Of a stretch of DNA of 64,000 nt, positions 34,101-46,324 are shown in pieces. The notes beneath the pieces were generated by a model. It was not told where the DNA came from. It saw only the letters and a list, made by a program, of their open reading frames with translations, and did not search any database. This stretch comes from Tillandsia leiboldiana (taxonomy: Eukaryota > Streptophyta > Magnoliopsida > Poales > Bromeliaceae). The stretch lies in NCBI GenBank assembly GCA_029204045.2, contig CM055080.1, positions 5,784,485 through 5,848,484 on the forward strand, given 5' to 3'. The translations under genes were made by a program, and so were the position numbers. The first letter of the stretch is position 1; each line of letters starts with the position of its first letter.

Positions 34101-34770
34101 ACCACACATTCCTTTTTAGGAATCAAACAAAGGTATGAGAAGTCAATAGGGCGAGTGGAGATCTGATTTTCATACAGCTAAAGAAAAATATTGAACATGT
34201 CATCTTTGATCATATCCCAAAAAATCTAATAGAAGCTCAAAGGGAAACTGTCTGGACCGGCGCCTTGTCCCTTCATAGTTCGAAAATAGCTTTCTTAATT
34301 TCTTACAAGGTAAAGGGAGTAGTCAACTGTTTCGAATTTGAGACTCGTCTAGTTTGGAAAAGTTCACTCCAATCTCCATTTACAGTTGAGTCGTAGTCCT
34401 TAGGTGCGAAAAGCTCCTTAAAATATTTCCAGAAATACTGTTTCTTCTCTTCTTCGTTGTGAATTTTTCTTCCATTATCCTCGACCACCCCTATCGCATT
34501 AGAGCGTCTTCTACAATTGGCTATTGCGTGAAAAAACTTTGTGTTTTGATCCCCTTCTCAAAGCCATTGTTGCTTTGCTTGGATTTTGCAAGGAATTTTT
34601 TCGTCCTCAAGTACACATGAGAGCCTAACTTTAAGAATGTTAAACTCCAATTCATATGATACAGCTTTACCATTCAATTTGACTAGTTTGGAATTTCTTA
34701 ATTTCCAGAATGCTGCTTGAAGGTGGACGATCGCCAAAAACTCTTTCCCACAGCCCAATCCTAGTGAGAT
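31150..34770 (-). pseudogene. LINE (L1-type) ORF2 remnant, 5'-truncated, split by a solo LTR
   Basis: Non-LTR retrotransposon reverse transcriptase read on minus. In order: a pre-RT region (34758-34303, LEDEKIPCKIQAKQQWL, YFWKYFKELFAPKDY), RT (34126-33899, ANDFRPINLLNGIQKIISKV, SSQSSFLKGRLLSD), and RT core (33820-33398, GVRHGDPLSPYLFLLVADCL). The catalytic box reads QYANDTLFF instead of YADD. Then a connection region (about 33230-32860, TLRRDFFWKGG), and, beyond the solo LTR 31820-32854, INFWSDRWCGDASLKTLF. Last is the zf-RVT-type domain (31420-31160, MPLKVKIFVWLALQDRLPT, CVLCG). The apurinic endonuclease is missing, the usual 5' truncation. Frames change several times. Confidence 0.87.
31820..32854 (+). 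mobile_element. Solo LTR of the Tat-type Ty3 family, 1035 bp, inside the LINE
   Basis: Begins TGTTGAGACC and ends TTGGCCCCAACA, like the LTRs at 47917, 53380, 56926 and 60412. Flanks are ATATT (31815-31819) and ATATC (32855-32859), a target duplication with one change. LINE sequence continues on both sides. It has two copies of the CATCGGC...GCCGA U3 motif (near 31870 and 31978). Confidence 0.85.
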
Positions 34771-36750
34771 TATAATTGGATGATAAGATATGCGCTAAAT
34801 TGTTATGAAAATAATTAGACCTTCTAAAGCATCAAAGAGTAAAATCAAATCACCAATTTATATCCTATTGTCTGCTTGTTTTTTTTTAAAAAATTACAAC
34901 ATGCATGGTACATCACAAAAGTTCATTACATTGAAGTAATAAGGTGCTTACCAATTTAGGGTTATTTAGATTAAAATACATTCTTAGTCATCAAACTATC
35001 AGGCAGATGACATTTTCCTTCTCAAACTATTAAGTTTTTGCCCAAACTTTCTAGATTGTTGTAATCAACTCTTTAGGCCCAATTAAGTTGACAGGATGAT
35101 AATGCAGTATTGATATGGTAGATTGATAGTGACATACTATTTTATATTTTTTATGATAATAATATAATAATAATTAAGATGCTGTATTACCACTTTATCA
35201 GTAATATATTATTATGTAGTCAACTTAATTGAACAGTGTAACTTGATTAAAGAAACTGAAAAGTTTAAGCTAAGAAATATAATAAATTAAAGTTTACATA
35301 CCAAAGTGTCATTACATCGTAATTTGGTGACTAAGTATATAATTTAGTCTTTTTCTTTATTTTCTATGTAGGTTGTCTCGCATTTTTCACTTGCAGGGTT
35401 GCTAAAGGGTGGAACCCACGGCCCACTAATCTGGCCTTGATTTATTGGACTGCACTTGGGATAACACCAAGATTAGGTGGACCCTTGGATATATAAAAGT
35501 ACCTCAATTTGGCACATGTTCGATCCGGTCCATTTAATATCAAGCTCACTTGGGCCCATTGGCCATTAATAGCCCTTAGTAAGGGTTTCTTTTGGTATTT
35601 AGGGCCTCCTAACATTGTATAGGCAAAAAAAAAAAAAAAAAACCAAAACAAAACAGAGTTAGGATAAAAACATACAAAGATATAATCCTTTGTTTGTCAA
35701 AGGGATCACAGAAAATATATGTGAATGGACTTTTTGTGAGATGCACAATACAACATTGCATATAAATAGTGTATTTTTTTGAATGTATTATTTTATCATA
35801 CATAATACTATTTACCGCAAACTTAAACGAAACTCTTAATTGGGAAATAACTTTAGCAAGCTGTTATTGAAAAACTCGCTGTGATTGGAATAACTAATTT
35901 CAGCCTATTTTAATTGTGTTTGGATATAAGGGGAGGATATTTTTTTGTTTCAGAAATATTTTCCAACCAAATATAGCCGACTTTTATTTTTAATCGTACT
36001 ATGCTGTGAGTAGCCAATATTTAAGATAATTAAAATATATAATTATTAAAATTTAAGATTAAAAAATTTATAACTAAAAAAATATAAGAAAATTAAAAGC
36101 TATAAGTAGTTTTATGTACATTATGAAAAATAACTTTTTTATTAAATTTTCTTGGCTTTTAGTATTTGTAAAGTTAAATTATATTAATATTTTATTTTAA
36201 AATTTAATTAAATTTTTAGTTTTGATAGTTTTTCTATAAATAATTTTTGGAGGACTTATTTCAAATATAAAAATAGGTGAGAATATCTTTGTCTTATTGA
36301 AATTGATGGGAGAAAAAGAACTATTATATATACCTAATGTATATTAATATTTCATACACCGTAATTTATATTAAATGATTAATGTTCTAATATCAAAATT
36401 TAATTAAATATATATGATATATAAAGTCTAATAATTTAAATTATATTTGATGAATTAATTTTAAATTTTTTATTAAAGGGTTTTAGGCGTGTGGTGTATA
36501 TACAAATATATATATTTGGCTTAGAAAATGTTGAATAGAATGCACGCATAATTTCAAGAGAGAGAAGGAATTTTTTCTTGCACCTGATGCATACCAATAC
36601 TTCATACACTGTACATAATATTAGATAATTGATAAAATATTTGATAATTAATATTATAAAATAAAATTATAGTAATCGTGATTTTTAAACTGAATTTTAA
36701 AGTTTAAATAATTTTTTGAATTATTTAATTAGCAAAAATGTATTATTAAT
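34771..36750. other. AT-rich intergenic DNA, no gene seen
   Basis: Two kilobases with only short chance frames, several A/T runs (for example near 35625) and no repeat family that I could recognise. Confidence 0.5.
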
Positions 36751-36754
36751 AGTG

Positions 36755-38800
36755 TAAATAGGACAATGAAATATTGATTTTTGATCGGAGTCTGATCTCG
36801 AAAATCTGAGATCACCAGTGCGACCGTCTTGTCGAAACAAGTAAGATTGATATTCACATATTTCCGATCCGACGGTCGGATCTTCCGCAAAACAACGAAA
36901 AAGAAGCGGGCCCACAACTTTAGTTGTGAATAGTAACCCCTGATTTCGGTCCCCTCTCGGCCAAGCGTCGGCCGATTCACTGTCTGAACTCCGAACATAG
37001 CAGTATAAGTAGTCAATTCTAGCTAATTTCGACGTTCTGAACGCAATGGCACTGACGGAATTCGCGTTTGACAACCCTGGTGCATCAGAATGCGTGCCAA
37101 ACAGTAAAATTCACTGTATTTTATGGGCCGAAGTTTTCTAGGAGCGCCAAATCAAGGAAGAAAATACACTACTTGATAGGTCTCGACGAGCCGGACGTCG
37201 TGGCGAAGTCCGTTTTTCAAATTGACGACCCGTGCGTCTCGAAATGTGCGAAATACGTTGAAAAAGCGGGTATTTACGCAGAAACCCTAATATTTTATGT
37301 ACCAAATCGAGCGAGGTTTCTTGGTGAGGGTTCTGGCCGCAAATGTGACCTACAACAGGGAGCTAGGGGTAATAGAATGAGAGGGCAAGAACTTATTAGC
37401 ATTTTGTTCAAAATCATGCATTGAATGCAAGTTGGCCTTTGAGCTTCCTGTGGAGGAGTTACAGCATCCGAGGGGTTCTTTAACCCTTGGCATGCATCCG
37501 AGAAGGAGAAACCGCCCTTCCCATTTGGCCTGGGACGCTGAGGAGACACACCCCATCAAGCTTGGCTGAGCTCGGGTGAGGAAGAGAATGAGTGCACCAA
37601 AGGATCTCCAAGTTGGTCTCTGTGCTTTCTGGAGGACTTATCTTCTTCCTGTGAGTGCGCCTGAGGGAGCTAGTTGGCCGTGCGACGCGGGGGAAAGAAC
37701 CGGCTTCATCATTGTCTTCTCCAACTCCGGCGAGGTAAGATCTCCCATCTCTCTGTGTTGTAGCACCTGAGACCCATGGAAGTAGCTTCTGGAGGCTCTG
37801 AGCATGCCCCACGCCAAGTCCCAGCCTTCGGGATGTCCCCGGTTGCCGGCGGGAGAAATATCACCGCCGGAACCCTATATAGCTCCGCCGCTGTAGTGAG
37901 CCGCAACCGTTGGCTCAAACGTCGAACCAAAATGATGGGCTTGGACTGTAGGACTTGTAGATCATCTCCACAAAATTTGGTGGGGTTTGGTTAAGTGTGC
38001 GCATCGCAGAACTAAACCCTAGTTTTCGGGTTATTGTGCTTCGGCCGAGCTCTTTGCTCCGGCGCCGGCGTCGCTCCCCACTGCCGGCCACTTGACCGAG
38101 AAGCTTCCTGGGGTCATTTATAACCCATCCATGTTTTTGCATGGAGCCCATGTAGCCCGGGTGGAGTTCCACCATTAATGGTGGAAGCTCGGGCCGAGCT
38201 TGCTCCACCGCCGGCCGCCGCCGCCGTGTCCTGTCATCGGGCATGGGTCCAAGGAGCTTCGTGGGGTCGAGATGCACCTAAAGGTGCTGTTGCATGTGGC
38301 CCAGAACCCCAAAATGGAAAATCACCATTGTTGGGCCATGTGGTGCCCGAGCTTCGTCTTCTTCTTCTTGTTCTCGGCTAGCATGAGTGCAAGGATGCCC
38401 GAGCTTGGATGGAAAATGCTCCTGCTGCCTTGTGAAGCTATTCCAACCAGTATAGAACCTCTCAGATCCATGCATGCTCTAGTTGCCATCTTTAGTTGGT
38501 TGGTTTATGTATTAAGCATTAGTGCCTATCATGTGTTTGAGAAAATGCCCGAGAGAGCTCGAATGGTTTTTAGCCATTTGTAAGCATCCAGCAAGTGAGC
38601 CATTGTCTCCACATAATCCCCTGAGCTTGATGCTCATTTCAGTTGCAATTTTGACTGAGTGGATCAAAGTGTGGAGCCATCCATGTCCATTAGAGAGCTT
38701 GGAGCTTAGATCTGTTGATCTAGCAGCAACTAGGCTGCACTGGAGTGAGCCCTAGAGTCCCTGTGATGTACTGAGCATGATGCTCAAGCTGCTTTGCTGT
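36755..38800. other. GC-richer block, probably transposon-derived, unclassified
   Basis: Base composition changes sharply from the AT-rich flanks. Frames of 60-127 aa overlap in several directions with no family resemblance, as expected from GC-rich non-coding DNA. Recurrent CCGAGCTT/GAGCTTGG phrases near 38170-38400 and 38620-38710 suggest repeat-derived sequence such as part of a long LTR. No boundaries or target duplications were found. Confidence 0.35.
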
Positions 38801-38937
38801 TTGCATAATCAAAAGTAAAAGATTTAGCAAATGATAGTTTATGAGGTCTATTTGCACTTGAATTAATTTATAAATAAGCAATATAAATTTAAAATCAAAA
38901 AAATATAAAGTATGATATTTTAATTTAAAATAAAATT

Positions 38938-39056
38938 TAAAATCTAAAATCTAAAATCTAAAATCTAAAATTTTAATTTAAAATTTAAAATTTAAAATTT
39001 AAAATTTAAAATTTAAAATTTAAAATTTAAAATTTAAAATTTAAAATTTAAAATTT
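38938..39056. repeat. Heptamer satellite (AAAATCT then AAAATTT)
   Basis: About 17 tandem 7-bp units. The first few read TAAAATC and the rest TAAAATT. Confidence 0.85.
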
Positions 39057-39490
39057 GACCTTTCAGAAATTTTAAAATACTGTATTGAAAGGGTTTGGAG
39101 GGGTTGGAGGGAGTAAACTTGTAATTTTACATAACATGCAAGATAACCCGCCATCAGTAAATAATACGAGATACCCACACCCACTTGGTAATATTTTCGG
39201 AGTAATCCTGCACTATTTGTAATGCTACATTAACGATCATATTGCAGTTGGATGCACCAAATGCGGTAATCTTGTTAATCTGTCATGATTGTTTGTAATC
39301 CTGGTAGGGTAACTCGAGCCAAACATGTCTTATATTTTAATAAAAATCTACGTACATTTTCTCTCTTAAAAACTAATAATAGTAAAAATGAGCTCCTTAA
39401 AAATATAAGAAATGCTATTTGTATACCCCAAAAAGAGTGTATATCCTACACTCCATTCATCCAAGGATAGGGTGTCTTTCAGGGGTTATT
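39057..39490. other. Spacer, no gene seen
   Basis: Ordinary AT-rich sequence between the heptamer array and the Cassandra fragment. No feature is supported. Confidence 0.4.
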
Positions 39491-39494
39491 ACAC

Positions 39495-39570
39495 TTTGAC
39501 GCCCCAACTTTCCAGGAGGTCACTCATCCTAAAACTACTATAGATCTAGCACGCTCAATCGACCTCTTAA
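39495..39570 (-). repeat. Cassandra-type LTR fragment with 5S rRNA-like sequence
   Basis: On minus this reads CTAGATCTATAGTAGTTTTA followed by GGATGAGTGACCTCCTGG, close to the 3' half of plant 5S rRNA and to the Cassandra LTRs at 48221-48796. It stops abruptly at 39570, where another LTR begins. Confidence 0.65.
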
Positions 39571-40718
39571 TGTCACGCCCTGGGTGTAAACCAAAACCTG
39601 AGTTCGACAACAGATTCGCCGTATACGCAGTATTTCCCACGTATACGAAGCGATACAACAACTCAAGCAACAGGGTGATATTTACAAGAGTGAGTAAAGC
39701 CACAACAAGTGGTATAAAGCGAGGAATAAATCACAGACTAACTGTATAAATAAATATAAACAATTCCCGAGACAAGAAACATCTCAACTTACAAAACTGG
39801 CCAGCTGCCCAGAATCTGCCCCTACTCAACTGAGGCCAAAGTCAGACTGAACCCTATGCTCTGCCACTGCTCAAGGATACTGTCGAGGGCTCCAGAACTC
39901 GTTGTGCTGGCTCACTCACTGCGCTAACAGCCGCGCCAAAAACTCCTCCTGTCTACGGTTCCTCTCATCCTGACAAGTCCTCTGAGCTCTCAGCTCGTCC
40001 ATCACAACAGATCTCTCCTGCCTAAACCTCACAGGGTACCGGAGTGGAACGCGTAGGAACACTTCACTCAGAAATCAACTCGCTAGAGCACAGCTAACAC
40101 CGAGTTTAAAATCAAACCGTCGCTCGACCCAATCAAGCGAAAGTCAAAGACATCGCCCCACTTCTGTAGCTTTATGCTGTCCGCAGCCAACATAATTGCC
40201 CAACAGAATAAGGGTATATCAAATTCCTCTCTCTACTCTCCCAGAGAGTAAATAAATCAAATCACAGACTTTCGCAAAATCACGTCTCTCTCGTCCTATC
40301 ATCCTAAGGTCAGCCAATAGCCTAGGGTTTCTTAAGTCCCAAATGACCTATTCCCTAAGCTCTGATACCAACTTAATCTGTCACGCCCCGGGTGTAAACC
40401 AGAACCCGAGTTCGACAACAGATCCGTCGTATACGCAATATTTTCCATGTATACAAAGCGATACAACAACTCAAAGCAACAGGGTGATGTATACAAGAGT
40501 GAGTAAAGCCACAACAAGTAGTATAAAGCGAGGAATAAATCACAGACTAACTGCATAAATAAATATAAACAATTCCCGAGACAAGAAACATCTCAACAAG
40601 AATCTCCAACAACAACCCACTAAAATAAAGAACAACTCCACAATAATACATAGACCATCTCCAATGAAGAATAAGTATATATATATAGTCAGGCTACTAT
40701 GCTATCGATAGCACCCAG
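39571..40718 (-). mobile_element. Internally deleted Ty3/gypsy-like element (minus)
   Basis: Two matching LTR segments start TGTCACGCCC at 39571 and 40379 and stay similar for about 225 bp. Between them, read on minus, lie a primer-binding site (complement GCTCTGATACCA near 40361) and about 550 bp of gag-like sequence without a continuous frame. The left LTR is cut at about 39797 and joined to the internal region, so pol and the purine tract were deleted. The outer end of the right LTR is not clear; sequence unrelated to the left copy runs from about 40604 to the next solo LTR. Confidence 0.65.
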
Positions 40719-43700
40719 AGTCACGGCCCGGGGTCGAAACTGCGACCCGGGCTCGCCAACAGATCCGCCGCCCATACAGGAAGCCCCGTATAAACGAAGC
40801 GTCTAACCTGCAAAAGATAACACTACAGCTATACAGATATCAGAGCTGAAAAGTAAACTACTGAAATAAGAAAATACATCTCCAAATAGTACAAGTCTGA
40901 ACCTCACTACATAAGTCTCTCGAAAATAAAACTCTCAACAACAACTATCTACAATAATCCAGCAGACTGTACTACAAAGTTCCAAAAAGGGGTACCTCTA
41001 TACTCCAAAGACGGGTAGGGAACTAGCTCGCGACTCCCTTACCTCGATCAGCTGGTGCAGCAACAGGAGTAGGAACAGGGGTAGATGCCTCTGGAAAATC
41101 TGTCACCAACAGAGGGTGTGAGAACTACACCGTCACGTAGTTCTCAGTGGGTACCGTCACCAAGACCAACGGTCTGCCCACTAAGTCTACTAGAGGCATA
41201 AGATAACATGAAAACTAAAATAATGTAAAGATAAGCTGGAAAGAAATCTACAGCTATCATGCCTCTATCTACAATGCTCAAAGGGTGATACAGATGAAAA
41301 TGATGCATCGACTCTAACCCAATAAACTCAATCAACCCAATCACAGTGACTGCCACATGGGGTCCAGTCAAACCTGTGCCCACCTACTGCCATTACATCC
41401 ACGGAGGACTGGACTTACGTAGGGCATCCGTGACTGCCAAAACTGGCCCAGCCAGAAGGACTGCGTCGACAAGTCGCGATAGCAAAGTAACAGGCCCAGC
41501 TCCGGAGCCGCACTCGAGGGGCGCGACCCCACCGAGGAAAGTATCCGCGCATCTCTGTCGAGCTCAATATGGCTCATGCAGGCTACAATCCAAATCCATG
41601 ATCAACAAGATCGACAGTGCCGAAATCACATCTCTTGCTCACTAGCTGGAAATACTCAACAGCCGGGACCACCGTCAACCCGACGGCTCCCACATCAGGA
41701 CATCAAACTCAACGTCCTAAAACCCACTGGACTTGAGATACTCCACAGTCGACGACAATGAAGGGTTCGAACACCCCGAAAGACTAGTACCTACAACCCA
41801 AATCAAACAAGAACAGGCTCTAGGCATAGCCTCTCGTTGTTCTCGACCCAAAGAAGGAACAACCCTTAGAACCCAGATCACTCGAACCCTCCTGGGTGAG
41901 GAAATTTATAGGAAAATGTGACATTTATTACTAAAAACCATTTTCACTCGAACCCCCTCGGGGTGAGAACTAAAAGTAGTTCCTTTTTCTTTTTATAAAA
42001 CCATCTTGATTTGAGAAAACCCATTTTAATGATTTTTAGCTCTTTTTAGGAAAATCAGTTAGAAAACAAGTTTTATTCCCAAACTCCGAAGGGCTAATGC
42101 CTTCGCCCAATCAGACAAGAACAGACTCCGGCGACCCTTCGATATTTGGAAGAAAAACATTGGTTGTCTAAAAGCATGTGTGTCCAAAAAGATTCTGGGT
42201 TCAAGGTCCTGCTATCACTAGTACACCACTGCCACGAACACAATGGCGACAAATAAATCGAAGAACTCGACAACCCGAGACCACCGTTTACCCAAACGGC
42301 TCCCGCCACTGGTACAAAACTAGCTACGTCTACCAGACTCCACTCTGCCTCCAAGCACGAGTGTAACATGCATCCTACACTAAGAGAAATCCCGACCACT
42401 CGGCCCACTACCCGGGCGAGGAAAATACTATGTCCAAGGATAGAATGTAAAGTGTGGATGTCTAAAGCATAAATAAACCTAGCCCAAGTGAGAGTTCTCT
42501 ACTAGTCTGGTTGAACATACATCATATGACAGGGTGCTAGGTCAAGTTCCATTAATAACAATTTATTAACCCAAATAGGAAGCATTACCCGATATGATCT
42601 CAATAACAACACAAGAAAAATATCATCTATTTCCCTAACATGCTTCCTAACACATCTCACAATCATGCATACTTGCTATTCCATAGAATTAGAGAACCGT
42701 CTACCGGTTTTGGAGACGAAGCAACCCACCTGAAAGTGCGCGTTGATCCAAGGTCCAAATGGGCTGAAACTGAACAGGGATAATCCTCAGATTCCCACAA
42801 TTCCAACGAGCCCAAAAACACCAGAAAACTCCCCTTGGGCACAAAAATACAGTCCAAACATCGCGGTAAGAAAAAATCCCCCTCGATCACAATCTGTGGA
42901 ACGATCAGTCCGAAAGAAGACAAAATATCACCTGCGATATGATCTCCAAAAATTACAATAAAAATATGGCTGTGATCCTTGCGAAGCGTAGATGTTGATC
43001 GAGTCCTCACAGACCGAAATCCGATAACCGAGCACAGAGATAAAAATCCGACAAGCTCTGCTGTCCATGATAATTACCAGCAAGAAAGAGGTTCAAAGAT
43101 GTTCCAGAAACCCCAATAAAAACCCAAAACTGAGAGGAGAGGAAAACACGAAAAACGAAGATCTACCTCTCGTGAAACCGATGCCGCAGAAATCGGCCAA
43201 AAACTTCCTCCCGTCAGCCCTCGGGAGCTCGCGGAAGAAGCGTCGACGAAAAAACTCGGTATCCAAGGCCCGTCGAAGCTCGCGATGTCAAGAAGAACTT
43301 AGATGGCACGACTTCCAAAAAATCTCCGGAATCCCAAAAGTCGAAGAAAACTTGAGGTGGAATTTTCCTGTCGAAAATGGGCTGTGAAATCGCAGAAGAA
43401 AGGCTCTAAAACGAAGGCCAAATGGTCTATTTATAGCCCAGCCCACACAAAAGAGGGGATCTGGATTTGGGCACAAGATTCGGGCGCCTGAATCCGGCCC
43501 GACCTGTTACTGTGCGCCACGTGGCCCACTCTGTGTCCCGAGCACACGCGCCCGCCAATAGCGGCTCGCCGCGTGGCAGTGCGGTCCATGGCGGGAAGCA
43601 TGGGCCGCGGTTCACGCCGGGCCAGCTGGGTCACTGCGCCCGCCAATGGGCGGGCGACATGTGGCCCGGCGTGGTCCACCGTGCGTTGCGCCCGGCGCGA

Positions 43701-44224
43701 GACGCGCGTTGTCGCACGTGCGTTGACCAGCCTATCCCTGCGCGCCACGTGGCACCACGCCGCGTTCGCTAGTCCCGGTGCACGCCAAGTCCCGTCGACC
43801 GGCCTGCCCGCCATCGCGTACGCGCCTGCCCGCCACCGCGCACACGCCTGCCCGCCACCGCGCACACGCCTGCCCGCGCCCACGACCGCGCCGCCGTGCT
43901 CCGTCGCCTGCCCGTGCTGCCCTGTCCTGCCGGAACAGTAACCTTGCCTCGAAATTCGTATTTTGGCATCCGGGCTCCGAAAAATACAAGTAAATAGTCC
44001 ATTTCCATCGTTTTCGCGCGCTGAGTCCAAATCCGATATCCGTTTTGCCAAATCCCACTTCTAAAATTTGTCGAAGGCATCAAGATAAACAATCTTAATC
44101 CAAATTTCGCGTTGGGTCCAATCCTGAGATCCGATTTGCGCGCAACTATCTCCAACACACATCATAGGCCTCCAGAAGTCACAATTCACTCCGCAAAACC
44201 TTCGTGGATATCCGGGTTATCACA
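40719..44224 (-). mobile_element. Long solo LTR, about 3.5 kb (minus)
   Basis: On minus it begins TGTGATAACCCGGATATCC and ends CCCGGGCCGTGACT, matching the TGTGATAACCC...GGGCCGTGACA pattern of long plant gypsy LTRs with one terminal change. Flanking 5-mers CCCAG (40714-40718) and CCCAA (44225-44229) form a near-perfect target duplication. No gag-pol is recognisable inside. GC-rich frames at 43431-44158 in both directions are compositional. Confidence 0.68.
43800..43885. repeat. GC-rich minisatellite, about three units of 23-24 bp
   Basis: The phrase CGCCTGCCCGCCACCGCGCA recurs in tandem within the long solo LTR, then decays into CGCCTGCCCGCGCCC. Confidence 0.75.
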
Positions 44225-44229
44225 CCCAA

Positions 44230-44880
44230 GATTTGTTGCTATCAAGTTTTTCGTCGTTAGATCTACCATTTTAATCATTTTTACCCCTTAGATCATACTT
44301 TTTCACCAATCACTTACTAAATCTTAAGAAATCACTATCATCTTAATTACACATCCCTTCTTCTAAGGCACTTACGTGTCAATTTTCGTCAACTATGACG
44401 GAAATGTAGACGGTAGGACCTTCAAATAATTTATAAAAATTAAGGACTCAATTGACAAAAAAAAAAAAAAAAGAGGTTAGGAATCCAATTAAAACTTCAA
44501 AAGAAGGTTGGGGACTATTGGTGTAATTTACCTTAAATTGATGGAAAATGCTTTTGATATACAGCTCTAGGTGGTTAATTGTGAAAATTTGAAAGTTCAT
44601 ATAACAAATATTAAATCTCTAAAAAGTTTTAGTTGACTGTTTATAAAAAAATAACTTCTACTTTTTATTACAACAAAAATACAACAATTATTTATTTATT
44701 AAATATTTTATTTTATTAAATATTTTAATAGTAATTTATAATAATCTACGTACTATTAACGAACGTGACAAATAGAGAGATATTCACGTGATCATTGAAG
44801 AAAGAATAAAGGAATTGTCTACGATATTACATCTGAACTCACCCCCACCACCCTAAAAAACCATTTGACACACAGTTATG
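44230..44880. other. AT-rich spacer, no gene seen
   Basis: No open frame or transposon boundary is supported. A short A-run occurs near 44460. Confidence 0.4.

Positions 44881-44881
<1 letters not shown>

Positions 44882-44945
<64 letters not shown>
44882..44945. repeat. (TA)n microsatellite
   Basis: A pure TA dinucleotide array of about 64 bp. Confidence 0.92.
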
Positions 44946-44949
<4 letters not shown>

Positions 44950-45414
44950 CTATTCTATTTATATGATGGTATAGAGTATTTTAATTGAATCGTAGTTATA
45001 ATTCGTGAGAACAAAGTTTAAATTTTAAATAAAATAATAATTCTATTAATCAGAAAGAATTAATGACAATGAATCATGTTAGGAGCTGTTTGTTTTTTTC
45101 GGAAAAATAATTTTTTTTTATGGAAAATCTTTTTTCAATTTTTCATTCGTTTGGTTTTAAAATAAAATAAATTTTAAAATTTTTTAAAACTTTATAAAAA
45201 ACTAATATTTTCGTTTTCCTAACAAAAAATTCGAAAAACAAAAATACTAATTTTCATAAAATATGACTTTTTTTTTTAAAAAAAAATCTAATTTTTCTTG
45301 AAAACCAAATCAATGAAAAACCGAAAAAAAAAGTTCTATAAAATTTGTTTTTTCAAAAAAAAAATTCATATCTTTTCTAGAAACTAAACAACTCCCAATA
45401 TATAAAAAATTATA

Positions 45415-45556
45415 AAATTTGTATGCATGAAAAATATTTTTTTTTGGGTGTTGAAACTTCTAATTCAAGTATTCCACCAACCCTCTCATCTTTTTATATA
45501 AAATTTGTATGCATAAAAAATAAATTTTTTTGGGTGTTGAAACTTCTAATTCAACT
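45415..45556. repeat. Direct repeat pair, 88-bp spacing
   Basis: AAAATTTGTATGCAT followed by TTTTTTGGGTGTTGAAAC and TTCTAATTCAA occurs at 45415-45467 and again at 45502-45555. The 62-aa frame across it is a by-product. Confidence 0.8.
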
Positions 45557-45887
45557 CCACCAACTCTGGTCACAGTGCCAACTATGCATCTCTGCCTCCA
45601 ACCGACAATAATGAATAAAGACATCTGTAGTTCTTTATATAAACTACATGAAAATTAAAATCGTATTTTCTGTTATGAATTTAATTTTTACAATCGAATT
45701 ATAGATTATGGTTCTTTTTTATTATTTCACTTCGTTTATTATTTCACTTCGTTTACGATCGGTAAAAGAGTAAAATATTTTTAGTCTATTCCCTTATTTC
45801 CGAGAATGAAATCGTCGCAGAAAATTCGAATTAAGATTATATCGAAACTCGAAGATATATATTACCTAATGTAAGAATATTTTAATC

Positions 45888-45993
45888 ATGTCCGTCCATT
45901 AAAAACATGCTCAGATACATCCAAACCTTTGGATCGATTGTATCCGTAGAGATCAACTTGAATAAATCATGTAAGTCACACCCAATATTCTCT
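45888..45993. repeat. Dispersed repeat, copy 1
   Basis: About 105 bp starting TAATCATGTCCGTCC and containing GGATCGATTGTATCC, matched by 61353-61462 with scattered changes. Unclassified family. Confidence 0.7.
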
Positions 45994-46324
45994 TACTTGA
46001 CCAAGTGATGTATTTATTATTGTATAAATGATATGAAATTTTATTAGGTACCCACTATTATACAGTCAAAATCTTCCACTCCATCAATGAATTACATTGC
46101 ATTGATCATAACGGTTATGTTCCAACAGAATCAATACTCTCTTCCATGTATCAAAAGCACGTATTTGTTATAATCAGGCATTTTTATAAGTTACAACTAT
46201 ATAAACTTATTATAAGCTCAACTCAGAGTTTCACTTTAGTGCACAATAATATTTTAGTGTACGAAAGATAATTTTATGCGCATTATTGTACAAAAATAAA
46301 ATTATGTTCATATTTAAATAAGAA

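Noticed and set aside
37295..38583. Several 60-127-aa ORFs as a possible gene cluster
   Set aside because: They overlap in many frames in a GC-rich block, with no conserved motif or consistent splice structure.
43431..44158. Overlapping 100-206-aa ORFs on both strands
   Set aside because: GC-rich minisatellite-bearing LTR sequence lacks stops by composition. Frames overlap on both strands and show no family motif.
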